This document shows positions 15,739 through 24,137 of a stretch of DNA of 64,000 nt, in pieces. Source of the stretch: Paenibacillus glycanilyticus NBRC 16618 (lineage in GTDB: Bacteria; Bacillota; Bacilli; Paenibacillales; Paenibacillaceae). The DNA is taken from assembly GCF_004000805.1 (NCBI RefSeq), contig NZ_BILY01000032.1, positions 20,018-84,017 on the forward strand. The letters run 5' to 3'. The notes beneath the pieces are model-generated. The model did no database searches and was not told the DNA's origin. It saw only the letters and a list, made by a program, of their open reading frames with translations. Each line of letters begins with the position of its first letter. Position 1 is the first letter of the stretch. The translations under genes and the position numbers were made by a program.

Positions 15739-16221
15739 CTAATTTTGGAACTCAATATCATGTTTAATACACCATTCAATCACAAATTCCTTTATCTTGT
15801 TTTCCTTGTAGGTGTACCATTGCTTATCAATGCCAAGTTCTATTATTTTATCTTTAAATCTGCGAAATGCGCCCTTCCCGGTAATTGCTGCACTTAGCGC
15901 TTCATTGATATCTACATCTTGAACAGTCCTTATGAACTCTTCTATGAGTTCATATTCGTTGTAGTCGTTTTTTAATGTGAAGTCAGCAAATTTCCCTTGT
16001 TCATCTTCGAGTATGCAATTTGCTCTTTCAATGTTCTCTCTTTGCCATTCGGGAAAATTTTCAAGTGGCCGTTCATCTTCAGCAGCTCGAATTTCTTCTC
16101 TAGTTAACGTAATCACTTCACCTGTCGTAACATCTATATAAGTAAACGTATCCTCTAAACCAATTTCAATCTCCCCGACTAATTCATCCAAATTGACTGG
16201 TTTCTTTATCACTGAATTCAT
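15739..16221 (-). CDS. UPF0158-family protein
   Basis: A 160-residue protein that fits the UPF0158 pattern: an N-terminal part with TFTYIDVTTGEVITL, an acidic middle (EYELIEEFIRTVQD), and the hallmark LSAAITGKGAFRRFKDKI followed by WYTYKENKIKEFVIEW. The function of the family is unknown. The start is uncertain: the first ATG directly abuts AGGGAAG, and a GTG three codons later (16212) has better spacing. It lies in the AT-rich orphan patch, with no clear operon partner. Confidence 0.7.
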   Translation of the reverse strand: MNSVIKKPVNLDELVGEIEIGLEDTFTYIDVTTGEVITLTREEIRAAEDERPLENFPEWQRENIERANCILEDEQGKFADFTLKNDYNEYELIEEFIRTVQDVDINEALSAAITGKGAFRRFKDKIIELGIDKQWYTYKENKIKEFVIEWCIKHDIEFQN

Positions 16222-16334
16222 CTTCCCTGCTCATTTTTTTTTTGCATTACTATATCTGTTATTGAAGACTAAAACATACTCCTTCTGGTTCGGCAGAATT
16301 CTATTATTCAGTGTGATGCAGTGTAACCATCATC

Positions 16335-17318
16335 TTAACCATTCGGAAACCGTACAGGATCGATCGCAGTTAGTATTCTTTCTGTATTGCTAGCGTTCGA
16401 ATCATTTGACTCTCGCTGACTTGCTAAAATAGTTAGAAGTCTTTGTATGTCATCTTCATCGGCTGCACCGATATCAATCAATATACTCTGACATATCCAA
16501 GGAGCTAGATTAACCTTCTCATCCGTTGAGGTGCTCTGATCATTTACGATTTTTTCAAGTAAAGTTACAACTGTTGGTACGGCCGGCTTCCCAATAGATA
16601 CTAGCTGATCCTTGATATCAAAGTCATACCTAAACAGTTTCTTTAGCGCCATGACATGTTCTGTTCGGTTTTCTATCTTAAAATCGATATATGTTCGACA
16701 CCAAAAGTCTACCTGTTCTTGTATCGGACGGCGCGATATATCGGCTTTAAATTCCTCATAGGCTTTAATTTCTGGATAGGCCTTGTAAAATTGCTCTTTC
16801 GATACCGTCTTATGAATAAAGGCATCCCATTCCTCATCATGTTCAACGACATAAGCTATAAAATCCTCCGTTTTGTTAAACAAATCGAAGGAGGAGGAGA
16901 GTTCATCAACAACTTCAATTAACATATCCATAAATTTCTTTATGTAACGGTTCCCTTCTTCACCTTCATCATCTCTATCCCAAAGCTGATCTAAGACGGC
17001 ACCATATTGATTATTAAGATCCCATAATTCTTCGTTCTTAGCATCCTCGAACCGGAAATCCCCTACACTGTGCTTAAGGCCTCTAAAACCATATACCCGC
17101 TCGTCGGAATAATTTTTGTAACAATCAAAGGTTAAGGTGTGAGCCAGGCCATCGAGTGAATTCCACCGGACATAAATTCCACCGTATGTTGCTTCAGCAT
17201 CTATAACGAAACTGTATACATTTTGATTCTCTGGTTTTTTTGCAAACTCCTCGATGGTATTCTGACAATGCTTTAATAGTGTTTGTTTGTAATGGTCGAA
17301 ATCTATCGTATATTCCAT
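16335..17318 (-). CDS. Orphan protein, DUF4303-like N-terminus and HEAT-like C-terminus
   Basis: A 327-residue soluble protein. Residues about 1-170 (YSFVIDAEATYGGIYVRWNS, then YGAVLDQLWDRDDEGEEGN) resemble DUF4303-type domains, which often occur beside SMI1/KNR4-like immunity proteins. Residues about 230-310 contain HEAT-like helical repeats (LVSIGKPAVPTVVTLLEKIV, then APWICQSILIDIGAADEDD). Start: ATG with GGAGG 6 nt upstream. No toxin gene is adjacent, so an immunity role is only a guess. The downstream small membrane gene is on the same strand but upstream in transcription by 29 bp and may be co-transcribed. Confidence 0.5.
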   Translation of the reverse strand: MEYTIDFDHYKQTLLKHCQNTIEEFAKKPENQNVYSFVIDAEATYGGIYVRWNSLDGLAHTLTFDCYKNYSDERVYGFRGLKHSVGDFRFEDAKNEELWDLNNQYGAVLDQLWDRDDEGEEGNRYIKKFMDMLIEVVDELSSSFDLFNKTEDFIAYVVEHDEEWDAFIHKTVSKEQFYKAYPEIKAYEEFKADISRRPIQEQVDFWCRTYIDFKIENRTEHVMALKKLFRYDFDIKDQLVSIGKPAVPTVVTLLEKIVNDQSTSTDEKVNLAPWICQSILIDIGAADEDDIQRLLTILASQRESNDSNASNTERILTAIDPVRFPNG

Positions 17319-17346
17319 TGTTAGCCTCCACTGTGCCTCTTAATAT

Positions 17347-17649
17347 CTAGCTGAAACTGTTATTAGAATTCTTTTCCACTTTCTTTTTTAAATTAATAAT
17401 TTCATCTCTAAGCGAGATGTTTTCTTTTTCAACCTCACCAACAAACTTTAATAATGTACTGCCAAGTGCCATTAGAATGACACCGACTAATGGGAATACA
17501 ATCCTCTTTGCTGTTATCGACATAAACACACTATTTGGGGTTTCGGATGAGTGTGAATGAGTAAGGTAGTGCCATAACCCAAGAATAATTAAAAACCTTC
17601 CTGCTAGAATCATTACATACAAAATCTTTCTCGTCGCAGAGAAATACAT
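17347..17649 (-). CDS. Small two-helix membrane protein with a coiled-coil tail
   Basis: A 100-residue protein. Two hydrophobic segments are seen (about residues 9-27, ILYVMILAGRFLIILGLW, and 50-68, RIVFPLVGVILMALGSTLL), followed by a charged heptad-like tail (GEVEKENISLRDEIINLKKK) that likely forms a cytoplasmic coiled coil. Start: ATG with GGAGG 7 nt upstream. It precedes the DUF4303-like gene by 29 bp in the same direction, suggesting a two-gene unit. The family is not recognised. Confidence 0.6.
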   Translation of the reverse strand: MYFSATRKILYVMILAGRFLIILGLWHYLTHSHSSETPNSVFMSITAKRIVFPLVGVILMALGSTLLKFVGEVEKENISLRDEIINLKKKVEKNSNNSFS

Positions 17650-17687
17650 TTTGTACCCTCCATTGTCAGGTTTTCCGCTCTCTAATT

Positions 17688-17720
17688 AGTGAGTTATCGT
17701 TCCCAGTTAACTTAATCAAC
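17688..17720 (-). repeat. Double-hairpin repeat, distal half only (copy E)
   Basis: GTTCCCAGTTAACTTAATCA here matches GTTCCCAGTTAGCTTGATCA of copy A at two mismatches. It lies in the 328-bp gap between 17649 and 17977; the rest of that gap holds a hairpin at 17832-17865 (ACAAGG with CCTTGT) and no gene. Confidence 0.5.
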
Positions 17721-17976
17721 TTCTCTCACTATTTTATAAGATGTGCCACATTATATATGTTTGTTTTTGAGTGTGTCTTTCTCGCTTGAAATACTATGTT
17801 GTTTCCTGCATTCTTTCATTCCTAAATGTAGACAAGGAGCAAGATCACTGGATCTTCCCCCTTGTTTATTGTGTTTTGGTCTTTCGGGTTGATTCTTAAC
17901 TTCATCTTGAATGATCACAAAGAAAATCACAACCGATCGCGGCCCTAGGTTTTAATACGGTTGGTTACAAAATAGT

Positions 17977-18510
17977 TCAATCAATTGACTCCTCGTTTAA
18001 CCCCGAATATAGCCAGGAAGTATGTAATGCTTCACGGAGGGCGTTGACTAGGAATTGCAATTCACTTTCGTTATATCGTTTCAAATAGTGGTTTACACTG
18101 CTATCTATTTGGCGATGCATTGCTAAATGCAACTGATAGATTTCTTTACCCAATGACGTCGTGCGGAACAGGATTTCTTTTTTATTATCGGGAAGATACT
18201 CAAATTGAATGATTTGTTTATCGACCATTTTTCTCGTTATCTTAGATATGCTTCCCTTAGAAAAACCAAACTTTTTAGAAATCGTGATGCCATTTACTGG
18301 TTCAAGTTTACCAATCGCATCCAACACGTAGAGCATCATGACAGTCATTTCTTTTACTAGATTTGCAATTACTGGACTAGGACTGTTCTTAATCAGCCAT
18401 TGTTTCTCTTCATCATCTTCCGATAATAATTTTGTTTGTATGTCTTGAACAACTTCTAACAATGTCTTAATTAAGGCATCTTTATTTTCTTCTTCTGAAT
18501 GATCGATCAT
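17977..18510 (-). CDS. MarR-family transcriptional regulator
   Basis: A 177-residue winged-helix protein. The core is MMLYVLDAIGKLEPVNGITI, SKKFGFSKGSISKITRKMVD, KQIIQFEYLPDNKKEILFRT (wing), flanked by dimerising helices. Start: ATG with GGAGGG 7 nt upstream. It is divergent from a FAD monooxygenase gene, with two MarR-type palindromes in the 208-bp space, so it is very likely the repressor of that gene and of itself. The N-terminal helix is long (about 45 residues before the core), and no redox cysteine of OhrR type is present at the N-terminus, so a phenolic or drug ligand is more likely than peroxide. Confidence 0.88.
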   Translation of the reverse strand: MIDHSEEENKDALIKTLLEVVQDIQTKLLSEDDEEKQWLIKNSPSPVIANLVKEMTVMMLYVLDAIGKLEPVNGITISKKFGFSKGSISKITRKMVDKQIIQFEYLPDNKKEILFRTTSLGKEIYQLHLAMHRQIDSSVNHYLKRYNESELQFLVNALREALHTSWLYSGLNEESID

Positions 18511-18569
18511 TAGCCTTCCCTCCAGAGATAACCTGCATTCATTATATCAAGGAATAGTCCATTGTTAAA

Positions 18570-18630
18570 GTTGCCTGGAAACAATATTGACAGAGTCAAG
18601 ATGCAGTTGTTATTATTGTTGCAAGGAAAC
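18570..18630. promoter_or_regulatory. Two MarR operators bracketing the monooxygenase promoter
   Basis: GTTGCCTGGAAAC (18570-18582) and GTTGCAAGGAAAC (18618-18630) fit GTTNCN-N-GGNAAC half-site symmetry. The promoter TTGACA (18587-18592) with TATTAT (18611-18616, spacing 18) lies exactly between them: one site abuts the -35 and the other covers the transcript start. Centre spacing is 48 bp. Confidence 0.7.
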
Positions 18631-18718
18631 AAAATGATACGTTTATCTTCCACACATCGTATTTCGTACATTCTTATTGAAATCTATAGACATCATAAAA
18701 AAGGAGGTCTCTTTATTC

Positions 18719-20230
18719 ATGATCTATAATATCGACGTACTTATCGCCGGCGCAGGACCAACAGGCTCAACACTGGCAGCTGATCTACTTCGGCGCGGCC
18801 TTCGTATTCGACTGGTTGACAAGTCCCCGCACGCATTCAAAGGCTCTCGTGCAAAGGGAGTACAACCTCGCACACTGGAGGTTTTCAAAGATCTAGGTAT
18901 CCTAGACGAAGCTTTGACTGAAGGTGGTCCATATCCTTTAGCTGGTATCCACCTCGGGCCAATTACCTTGCCGTGGCGCATGATAAAGAGTAATAAACCA
19001 ACACCGAGTATTCCCTATCCGAACACCTTACTCTTACCACAACTTCGCACTGACGCCATTTTACATCGCCTAATTGATCGCTTCGGCCAAAGAATTGAGT
19101 TCAACACCGCAGTAGAAGGATTCGAACAAGATGTAGATGGAGTGACCGTTACGCTCTCTTCGGGAGAAAAAGTCCGATGCAGATATTTGGTCGGAGCTGA
19201 CGGTGGCTCTAGCGCTGTGCGAAAGGCTGCCGGAATTGGATTCGTGGGTGATACCGACGACTCCGACAAATGGCTTATCATCGACGGCACGATCGACAAA
19301 CTGTCACGTAATCGCTGGCATATGTGGCCACGTACACACGGCAAGCAAGTCGCAGCTTGTCCACTTCCCCACTCCAATCAATTTCAAATCATGATTCGTC
19401 TAAAACCAGAAGAGAACCCGAATCTCGATGAAGCCGCATTGGTGGAACAATTTTATATTCTCACTGGGTTCCGATTACACAGCATCACCTGGTCATCGAT
19501 TTTCCGACCTAATATTCGGCTCGCAAAGAATTACCGTATGGGAAGGGTTTTCTTAGCGGGCGACGCCGCCCATGTTCACACACCGGCTGGAGGACAAGGT
19601 CTCAACACCGGCATTCAAGATGCCTATAATCTCGGTTGGAAGCTCGGTCAGGTTATCTCTGGGGCACCCGAAAGTCTCCTCGACACATACGAAGCCGAAC
19701 GGCAACCGATAGCTGCAGGTGTTCTTGGTAAAACAACTGAGCTTTACGCAGGGTTAGACAAACGCAGCTTATCAAGCCTATCCAGCCTTAAACGTGGAGA
19801 CGAGGAACGACAGCTCGGAATCTCGTACTATGCAGGGCTACTCGCTCCCGCTGACACCCCGTCCACTAAGACACTTCGAGTCGGTGATAGGGCACCAGAT
19901 GCTCCATGCACAGGACCTGGTGGGGCGCGTCGTATATTCGATATTTATCAGGGGCCACACTTTACACTCTTAGCCTTCGGTGCTAATGCCGCAAAGTCAC
20001 TTCTCCAAATAAAATGGCCTACTAACGGCGCGGAATTGCGAAGCTATATCGTTGGCGCCAAACAAGTCAGCGATGAAAATTATATCAATGACGCCGCTAG
20101 CAACTTAGCCAGTATATATGGTATTACTGACGACACTTGGGTACTGATTCGGCCAGATGGTTATATAGGAAGTATTATCAAAAACGATTGGATGCGAAAC
20201 TTCAGTAACGTAACTAAGTTCTTTTATTAA
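18719..20230 (+). CDS. FAD-dependent aromatic monooxygenase (PheA/TfdB type)
   Basis: A 503-residue class A flavin monooxygenase. The GxGxxG motif is at residues 9-15 (LIAGAGPTGSTLAADLLRRG), the DG motif is YLVGADGGSSAVRKAAGI, and the GD motif is RVFLAGDAAHVHTPAGGQG followed by LNTGIQDAYNLGWKL. The C-terminal thioredoxin-like domain ends WVLIRPDGYIGSI, as in polyketide and phenol hydroxylases and rifampicin monooxygenases. It would hydroxylate an aromatic compound using NAD(P)H and oxygen, in the cytosol. Start: ATG 18719 with AGGAGG 11 nt upstream. Pairing with MarR suggests induction by the substrate, such as an antibiotic or phenol. Confidence 0.88.
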   Translation: MIYNIDVLIAGAGPTGSTLAADLLRRGLRIRLVDKSPHAFKGSRAKGVQPRTLEVFKDLGILDEALTEGGPYPLAGIHLGPITLPWRMIKSNKPTPSIPYPNTLLLPQLRTDAILHRLIDRFGQRIEFNTAVEGFEQDVDGVTVTLSSGEKVRCRYLVGADGGSSAVRKAAGIGFVGDTDDSDKWLIIDGTIDKLSRNRWHMWPRTHGKQVAACPLPHSNQFQIMIRLKPEENPNLDEAALVEQFYILTGFRLHSITWSSIFRPNIRLAKNYRMGRVFLAGDAAHVHTPAGGQGLNTGIQDAYNLGWKLGQVISGAPESLLDTYEAERQPIAAGVLGKTTELYAGLDKRSLSSLSSLKRGDEERQLGISYYAGLLAPADTPSTKTLRVGDRAPDAPCTGPGGARRIFDIYQGPHFTLLAFGANAAKSLLQIKWPTNGAELRSYIVGAKQVSDENYINDAASNLASIYGITDDTWVLIRPDGYIGSIIKNDWMRNFSNVTKFFY

Positions 20231-20299
20231 TCCCTTTGTAGTTATCACCTTGAAAATATGACCAGCGTGTTTGTAAAATATCGTTTTAAACAAATATAG

Positions 20300-20331
20300 A
20301 AAGACCCTTCCAGTTGAATGGAAGGGTCTTT
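20300..20331. terminator. Bidirectional terminator between convergent genes
   Basis: AAAGACCCTTCC and GGAAGGGTCTTT form a perfect 12-bp stem with a loop of 8 nt and T runs on either strand. It lies 70 bp after the monooxygenase stop and 78 bp beyond the stop of the convergent LRR gene. Confidence 0.85.
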
Positions 20332-20408
20332 CTACTGCTTAATCCGATCGCTTATATTCTAACCTTTTTATCTTCTTTTTCTACTCACGATTTTGAATAA
20401 CGTTTTTA

Positions 20409-21563
20409 TTAATTTCCGAAAATTAAGACCATATTCTTGCTTCCCATATATTCAACAGAAGTATTCAACTGCTCCGCCACAAAACGCACAGGAACGAACG
20501 CACTGCCGTTCTTCAGAAGTAAAGGAGCATCTTGCATCACCGTTTGCTGGTTCACTTTTACTTGCTTGTTCCCTATAATCCCACGAATCGTTTTACCATT
20601 TTTCTGGATGGTTACCTCTTTGGTGCTTTGGTTCCAATTCACGGTTGCCCCAAGCTTCTCGGAGATGAAACGGATCGGCACATAAGTACGGTTCGTCTTA
20701 ATAAATGGCGCTGCGGTAATACGGTAAGTAGTGTCTCCCACATAAGCTGTAGTGCTGCCGATCACCAAGCGCTGTGTCTTACGCTGACCGGTAGGAAAAT
20801 CATTTCCTTCCATAGTCTTGAATATGTTATATGTTTTTGAACCCTTGCTTAAATCCAAGTAGTTATTATCCAGCTCAATTGGCATAATGAATGCGCCTGT
20901 ATCATAATACGGGATAAAACTGTGATGTTGGAGTGGCTCTAAATCCCACACTCGATTATTGTTCAAATAGAGGTAGCCCAACATATTTAAATTCCTCAAC
21001 GGTTCCAGATCATAAATCTGGTTAGATGATAAATTCAGCGTAACTAAGTTAGTTAATTTAGATAACGGAGCAAGATCCTTGATGTTATTATTCGCAGCAT
21101 CGAGTCTCGAAAGATTAACCAATCCTGCTAGCGGCTTTAGATCTGTGACCTTATTGGAACTAATGGACAACGTCTTCAGATTGACGAGACCCGCTAGCGG
21201 TGAAAAATCATTGATTTGGTTGCTAGCTACAGATAAATCTGTTAGCTTCGTTAACTTCCCGAGGGGCTTAATATCCTCGATTTGATTTCCCCTTAAAGAG
21301 AGATTCGTTGCATTGACTGCATCTTCCAACCCCTGCAAACTCTTAATTCCTTTACCCGACAAATCAACGTCGGTCAGCGACTCTAAATCCTCTTTTGTTA
21401 GTGATTCATCGTTGCTTTTTTTCAATAATGACTTAATCGCTTGTTCTAGATTTGGATCCTTAAATGCCACAGACTGCTGGCTAGACGCCTCCATATAAGC
21501 CTGTCCTGGCAAGCCCAAACATAGGACAAACATAACTAATACTCCAGCAAGGTATTTCTTCAT
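20409..21563 (-). CDS. Secreted leucine-rich-repeat protein with copper-amine-oxidase-like stalk domain
   Basis: A 384-residue exported protein. The signal peptide is residues 1 to about 22 (MKKYLAGVLVMFVLCLGLPG). About six internalin-type 22-residue LRRs follow (repeating pattern L..L..L.LS.N.I.DL.PL..L). The C-terminal roughly 120 residues form a Cu_amine_oxidN1-type stalk domain (IKTNRTYVPIRFISEKLGAT, then LLLKNGSAFVPVRFVAEQLN), common in Paenibacillus surface proteins. LRRs usually bind protein or glycan ligands. It is the last gene of the minus-strand surface cluster, 91 bp downstream of the deacetylase gene. No anchor is visible, so it is probably released or held by the stalk domain. 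Confidence 0.85.
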   Translation of the reverse strand: MKKYLAGVLVMFVLCLGLPGQAYMEASSQQSVAFKDPNLEQAIKSLLKKSNDESLTKEDLESLTDVDLSGKGIKSLQGLEDAVNATNLSLRGNQIEDIKPLGKLTKLTDLSVASNQINDFSPLAGLVNLKTLSISSNKVTDLKPLAGLVNLSRLDAANNNIKDLAPLSKLTNLVTLNLSSNQIYDLEPLRNLNMLGYLYLNNNRVWDLEPLQHHSFIPYYDTGAFIMPIELDNNYLDLSKGSKTYNIFKTMEGNDFPTGQRKTQRLVIGSTTAYVGDTTYRITAAPFIKTNRTYVPIRFISEKLGATVNWNQSTKEVTIQKNGKTIRGIIGNKQVKVNQQTVMQDAPLLLKNGSAFVPVRFVAEQLNTSVEYMGSKNMVLIFGN

Positions 21564-21654
21564 CTTACTACTTCCTCTCTCTCATTCTAGAAGCCTATTG
21601 CTCCTTAAACACCGCATCATCGCTTCCATTCAACTGAATGATAACTGCAATGTG

Positions 21655-22641
21655 CTACTGACTTAGCGCCTTTAATTTCTCCATGAACTGAACAGCGGAT
21701 TCTCCCGCTTTCGCCCCGTTGATACGGAAGCCGTTCGTCTGTCCGCGGTCGTTAATACCTTCCTTAACCGTAAAGGATAAGGTTATACCAACCTCATGCA
21801 GAATGTCCAGAACTTCATCATTATAAGCTCCGTATGGGAAAGCAATAATCTCCCTAGTATTGCCAAGCTCTTCGGCAAGACGCCGCTCAGCTTTCTCTAA
21901 GTCCGTTTTTACGCGAGTATGATATTCTTCGTCCGTCTCAACGCGATCCTCTTCTTCTAAATATTGATGCCGCGTCAGCACTGGCTTTGTCAAGCCATCC
22001 GCACGCATAACGCCGTAACGGTGGCTGTCATAAGTATGATTATAAAAGGACATGCCAAATGGCTGCATTTCCCGCATCTGATCCCATGTCATCTTCGGAA
22101 TGCCTTTCTTCGCCGGATTATCAATGTCCGATACAATGACAAAATTAACGGCCGGATAACCGTACTGCTTGAGCACCGGGAACACCTCTGTATAAAAGCT
22201 TTCGTAACCATCGTCGAATGTAAGCAGCACCGCGTTATTCGGAACCTCGCCTTTATTGTTAATAAAGTCAGCGTATTGCGCGATCGATATCACCTGAAAT
22301 CCGTTAGCCTTGAGTAATGCCATCTGTTCTTTGAACTGTTGAATGGGAAGAGCCGATTCGGCATTAGACCCATCAGGATTAGCCGTAACATCATGATACA
22401 TCAGAACGACAACCTGATCAGAGAAGTAGACCCCGGTATTCCCTGTATCCGCTGATTCGAGAAAGGAGGGCGATACCATCGGCTCCCCATTCATCATCTC
22501 GATACCAGAAGACAGATTCACCTTTTCTCCACCAACATAGCTGACTGGTTTTGACTCTGTTGAGCATGCGCTTATTAGCAATACCAGACTCAGTATCACT
22601 AGAATAGAGCAACTCCATTTTGTATTTCGGCTTGTGCTCAT
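21655..22641 (-). CDS. Lipoprotein polysaccharide deacetylase (NodB domain)
   Basis: A roughly 328-residue protein. The N-terminal lipobox signal is LSLVLLISACSTESK, with the lipidated cysteine near residue 26. The NodB carbohydrate-esterase-4 domain shows VVLMYHDVT, LLTFDDGYESFYTEVFPVL (motif 1 with DD), NHTYDSH (motif 2, metal histidines) and IIAFPYGAYND (motif 3). It would remove N-acetyl groups from a surface glycan outside the membrane, like PgaB/IcaB. Start: ATG 22641 with GGAG 9 nt upstream; an ATG at 22656 overlaps the upstream stop (TAATG), so the two genes are in any case translationally close. Same operon as the PepSY protein and the two-component system. Confidence 0.87.
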   Translation of the reverse strand: MSTSRNTKWSCSILVILSLVLLISACSTESKPVSYVGGEKVNLSSGIEMMNGEPMVSPSFLESADTGNTGVYFSDQVVVLMYHDVTANPDGSNAESALPIQQFKEQMALLKANGFQVISIAQYADFINNKGEVPNNAVLLTFDDGYESFYTEVFPVLKQYGYPAVNFVIVSDIDNPAKKGIPKMTWDQMREMQPFGMSFYNHTYDSHRYGVMRADGLTKPVLTRHQYLEEEDRVETDEEYHTRVKTDLEKAERRLAEELGNTREIIAFPYGAYNDEVLDILHEVGITLSFTVKEGINDRGQTNGFRINGAKAGESAVQFMEKLKALSQ

Positions 22642-22655
22642 AGCAACGCGCTCCA

Positions 22656-24059
22656 TTACACAGCCGTATTGCTGATAACTTTCACCGAACCGTTACTAGA
22701 AGCCGTATCAATCAACTGATTAATTTTGTTTTTTGCAGGTTCACTGAACAAATACCATTTGTCCTCAGAAGCGTCATGAAGCAAGACATCCGGGTACTGG
22801 GCCAGCTGATCATCCGGGAATGCGCGAAGCAACGAATAGATTTCGTAACGTTTCACACTGGTTCCTTTGCTATCCAAGAAGTCATATTGCCCGTTTTTAT
22901 AATACGACCCCGGCACATCCATGTTAGCCGTCCACGAATAGCTGGCAGGGGCATTAACATCGCTGCCTTTATTGTCAACAAATGCTTTATTAATAGCTTC
23001 GTTAGTCGCATTATCTATAATTTGCTGTACGACTCCACCCATTGTCATATGGTATTCCTGTTGCAGGGCATTCACTTGCACACCATCAATGACCAACGGC
23101 GGTGCAGTATCTGCCGTTACAGTAGAGCTGCTCTTATTGTCCGCGACTTGCTTGCTAGGCTGTTCAATCTTTTTCTTATCTGTCTCTTTAGTCGTTTCCT
23201 TAGCTTTTTCCTTAACCGGTGCCTTAGACGTTTCCTTACCTGATTGCTTAACGGATTCTTTAGACGTTTTCTTTTCGTTGTTTTCATGAAAGTACTGCAG
23301 TTTTGCGTGATAACTAATTCCGATCAGCTTTTGATCGTATCGGGAGAAGTCCATCAATGCTATTTCGCCATTCTCCCCCGTAATTTTCACTGCGATCGTC
23401 GGATCATTGTTACTGTAACCCTGACCGTTATAGGCAACCGACTTGACTACGCCATGAACAACATCAAATTTCTCCGCTATTTTCTTTCCTAATTCCTCAT
23501 ACTCTTGCGGGTTTTTATCTAGCGCTTTATCAACAGCGACAGAAACTTCTTGATCCAGCTCCCTGACATAACTGATATCAAATAAATCACCAGTAACAGA
23601 ATCAACCGTGAACGTGTAAGCAAGCTTACCGTCTATCCGTACATTGGCATGCCATGTCGCACGAGGAAGTGATGTATTGCCCTTATCATATTCCATCTCA
23701 ATGACCTGACCATCCAAGCTAATGCCATAGATTTCCCAAAGAGCCTTTGCGCCGATTTCAGCTGCAGCTTTATTCGTGATGTCCTTGCTGGATGGGGTTT
23801 GTGAGCTATCGCCTTGGTCAATTGCTTTAACGACATAATAGGTTGTTTTGTAACCTTCCGGTGAGCTGACTTGTCCAGCCAATGTTAAACCGGCTGTAAT
23901 ACTTTCATAACTTGTAGGGGTCGTATTGACCTTTTTCAATTGGACAATCGTAGCTGCCTGTGTGAATCCTTGAAACAGTAATGCGCTGCCTCCAATGGCA
24001 ACAACCGCTGCCAATATTGCTTTTCTCGATTTGAATTTTGCTAATTTCGTCCATCGCAT
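22656..24059 (-). CDS. Membrane-anchored PepSY-domain protein
   Basis: A 467-residue protein with one N-terminal transmembrane helix (AILAAVVAIGGSALLFQGF). PepSY-like repeats follow (AAAEIGAKALWEIYGISLDG, then YTFTVDSVTGDLFDISYVRE; a second at about residues 175-260). A long Lys/Glu/Thr-rich linker (KETSKAPVKEKAKETTKETD) leads to a separate C-terminal region (about residues 325-467) of unknown fold. Start: the ATG at 24059 has AAGGAG 9 nt upstream; the ATG at 24083 has none. It lies 78 bp after the histidine kinase and overlaps the deacetylase start region, so it is probably part of the same sensory or surface system. Confidence 0.75.
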   Translation of the reverse strand: MRWTKLAKFKSRKAILAAVVAIGGSALLFQGFTQAATIVQLKKVNTTPTSYESITAGLTLAGQVSSPEGYKTTYYVVKAIDQGDSSQTPSSKDITNKAAAEIGAKALWEIYGISLDGQVIEMEYDKGNTSLPRATWHANVRIDGKLAYTFTVDSVTGDLFDISYVRELDQEVSVAVDKALDKNPQEYEELGKKIAEKFDVVHGVVKSVAYNGQGYSNNDPTIAVKITGENGEIALMDFSRYDQKLIGISYHAKLQYFHENNEKKTSKESVKQSGKETSKAPVKEKAKETTKETDKKKIEQPSKQVADNKSSSTVTADTAPPLVIDGVQVNALQQEYHMTMGGVVQQIIDNATNEAINKAFVDNKGSDVNAPASYSWTANMDVPGSYYKNGQYDFLDSKGTSVKRYEIYSLLRAFPDDQLAQYPDVLLHDASEDKWYLFSEPAKNKINQLIDTASSNGSVKVISNTAV

Positions 24060-24137
24060 TGGAATCTTCTCCTTCATATCCATATTACTGAGCGTTTACA
24101 AGTAGGAGTATAGAATGGACATGTTATAAAACTTATA

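Noticed and set aside
16335..17649. A complete toxin-immunity locus
   Set aside because: The DUF4303-like protein suggests immunity, but no toxin, secretion or LXG gene lies beside it.
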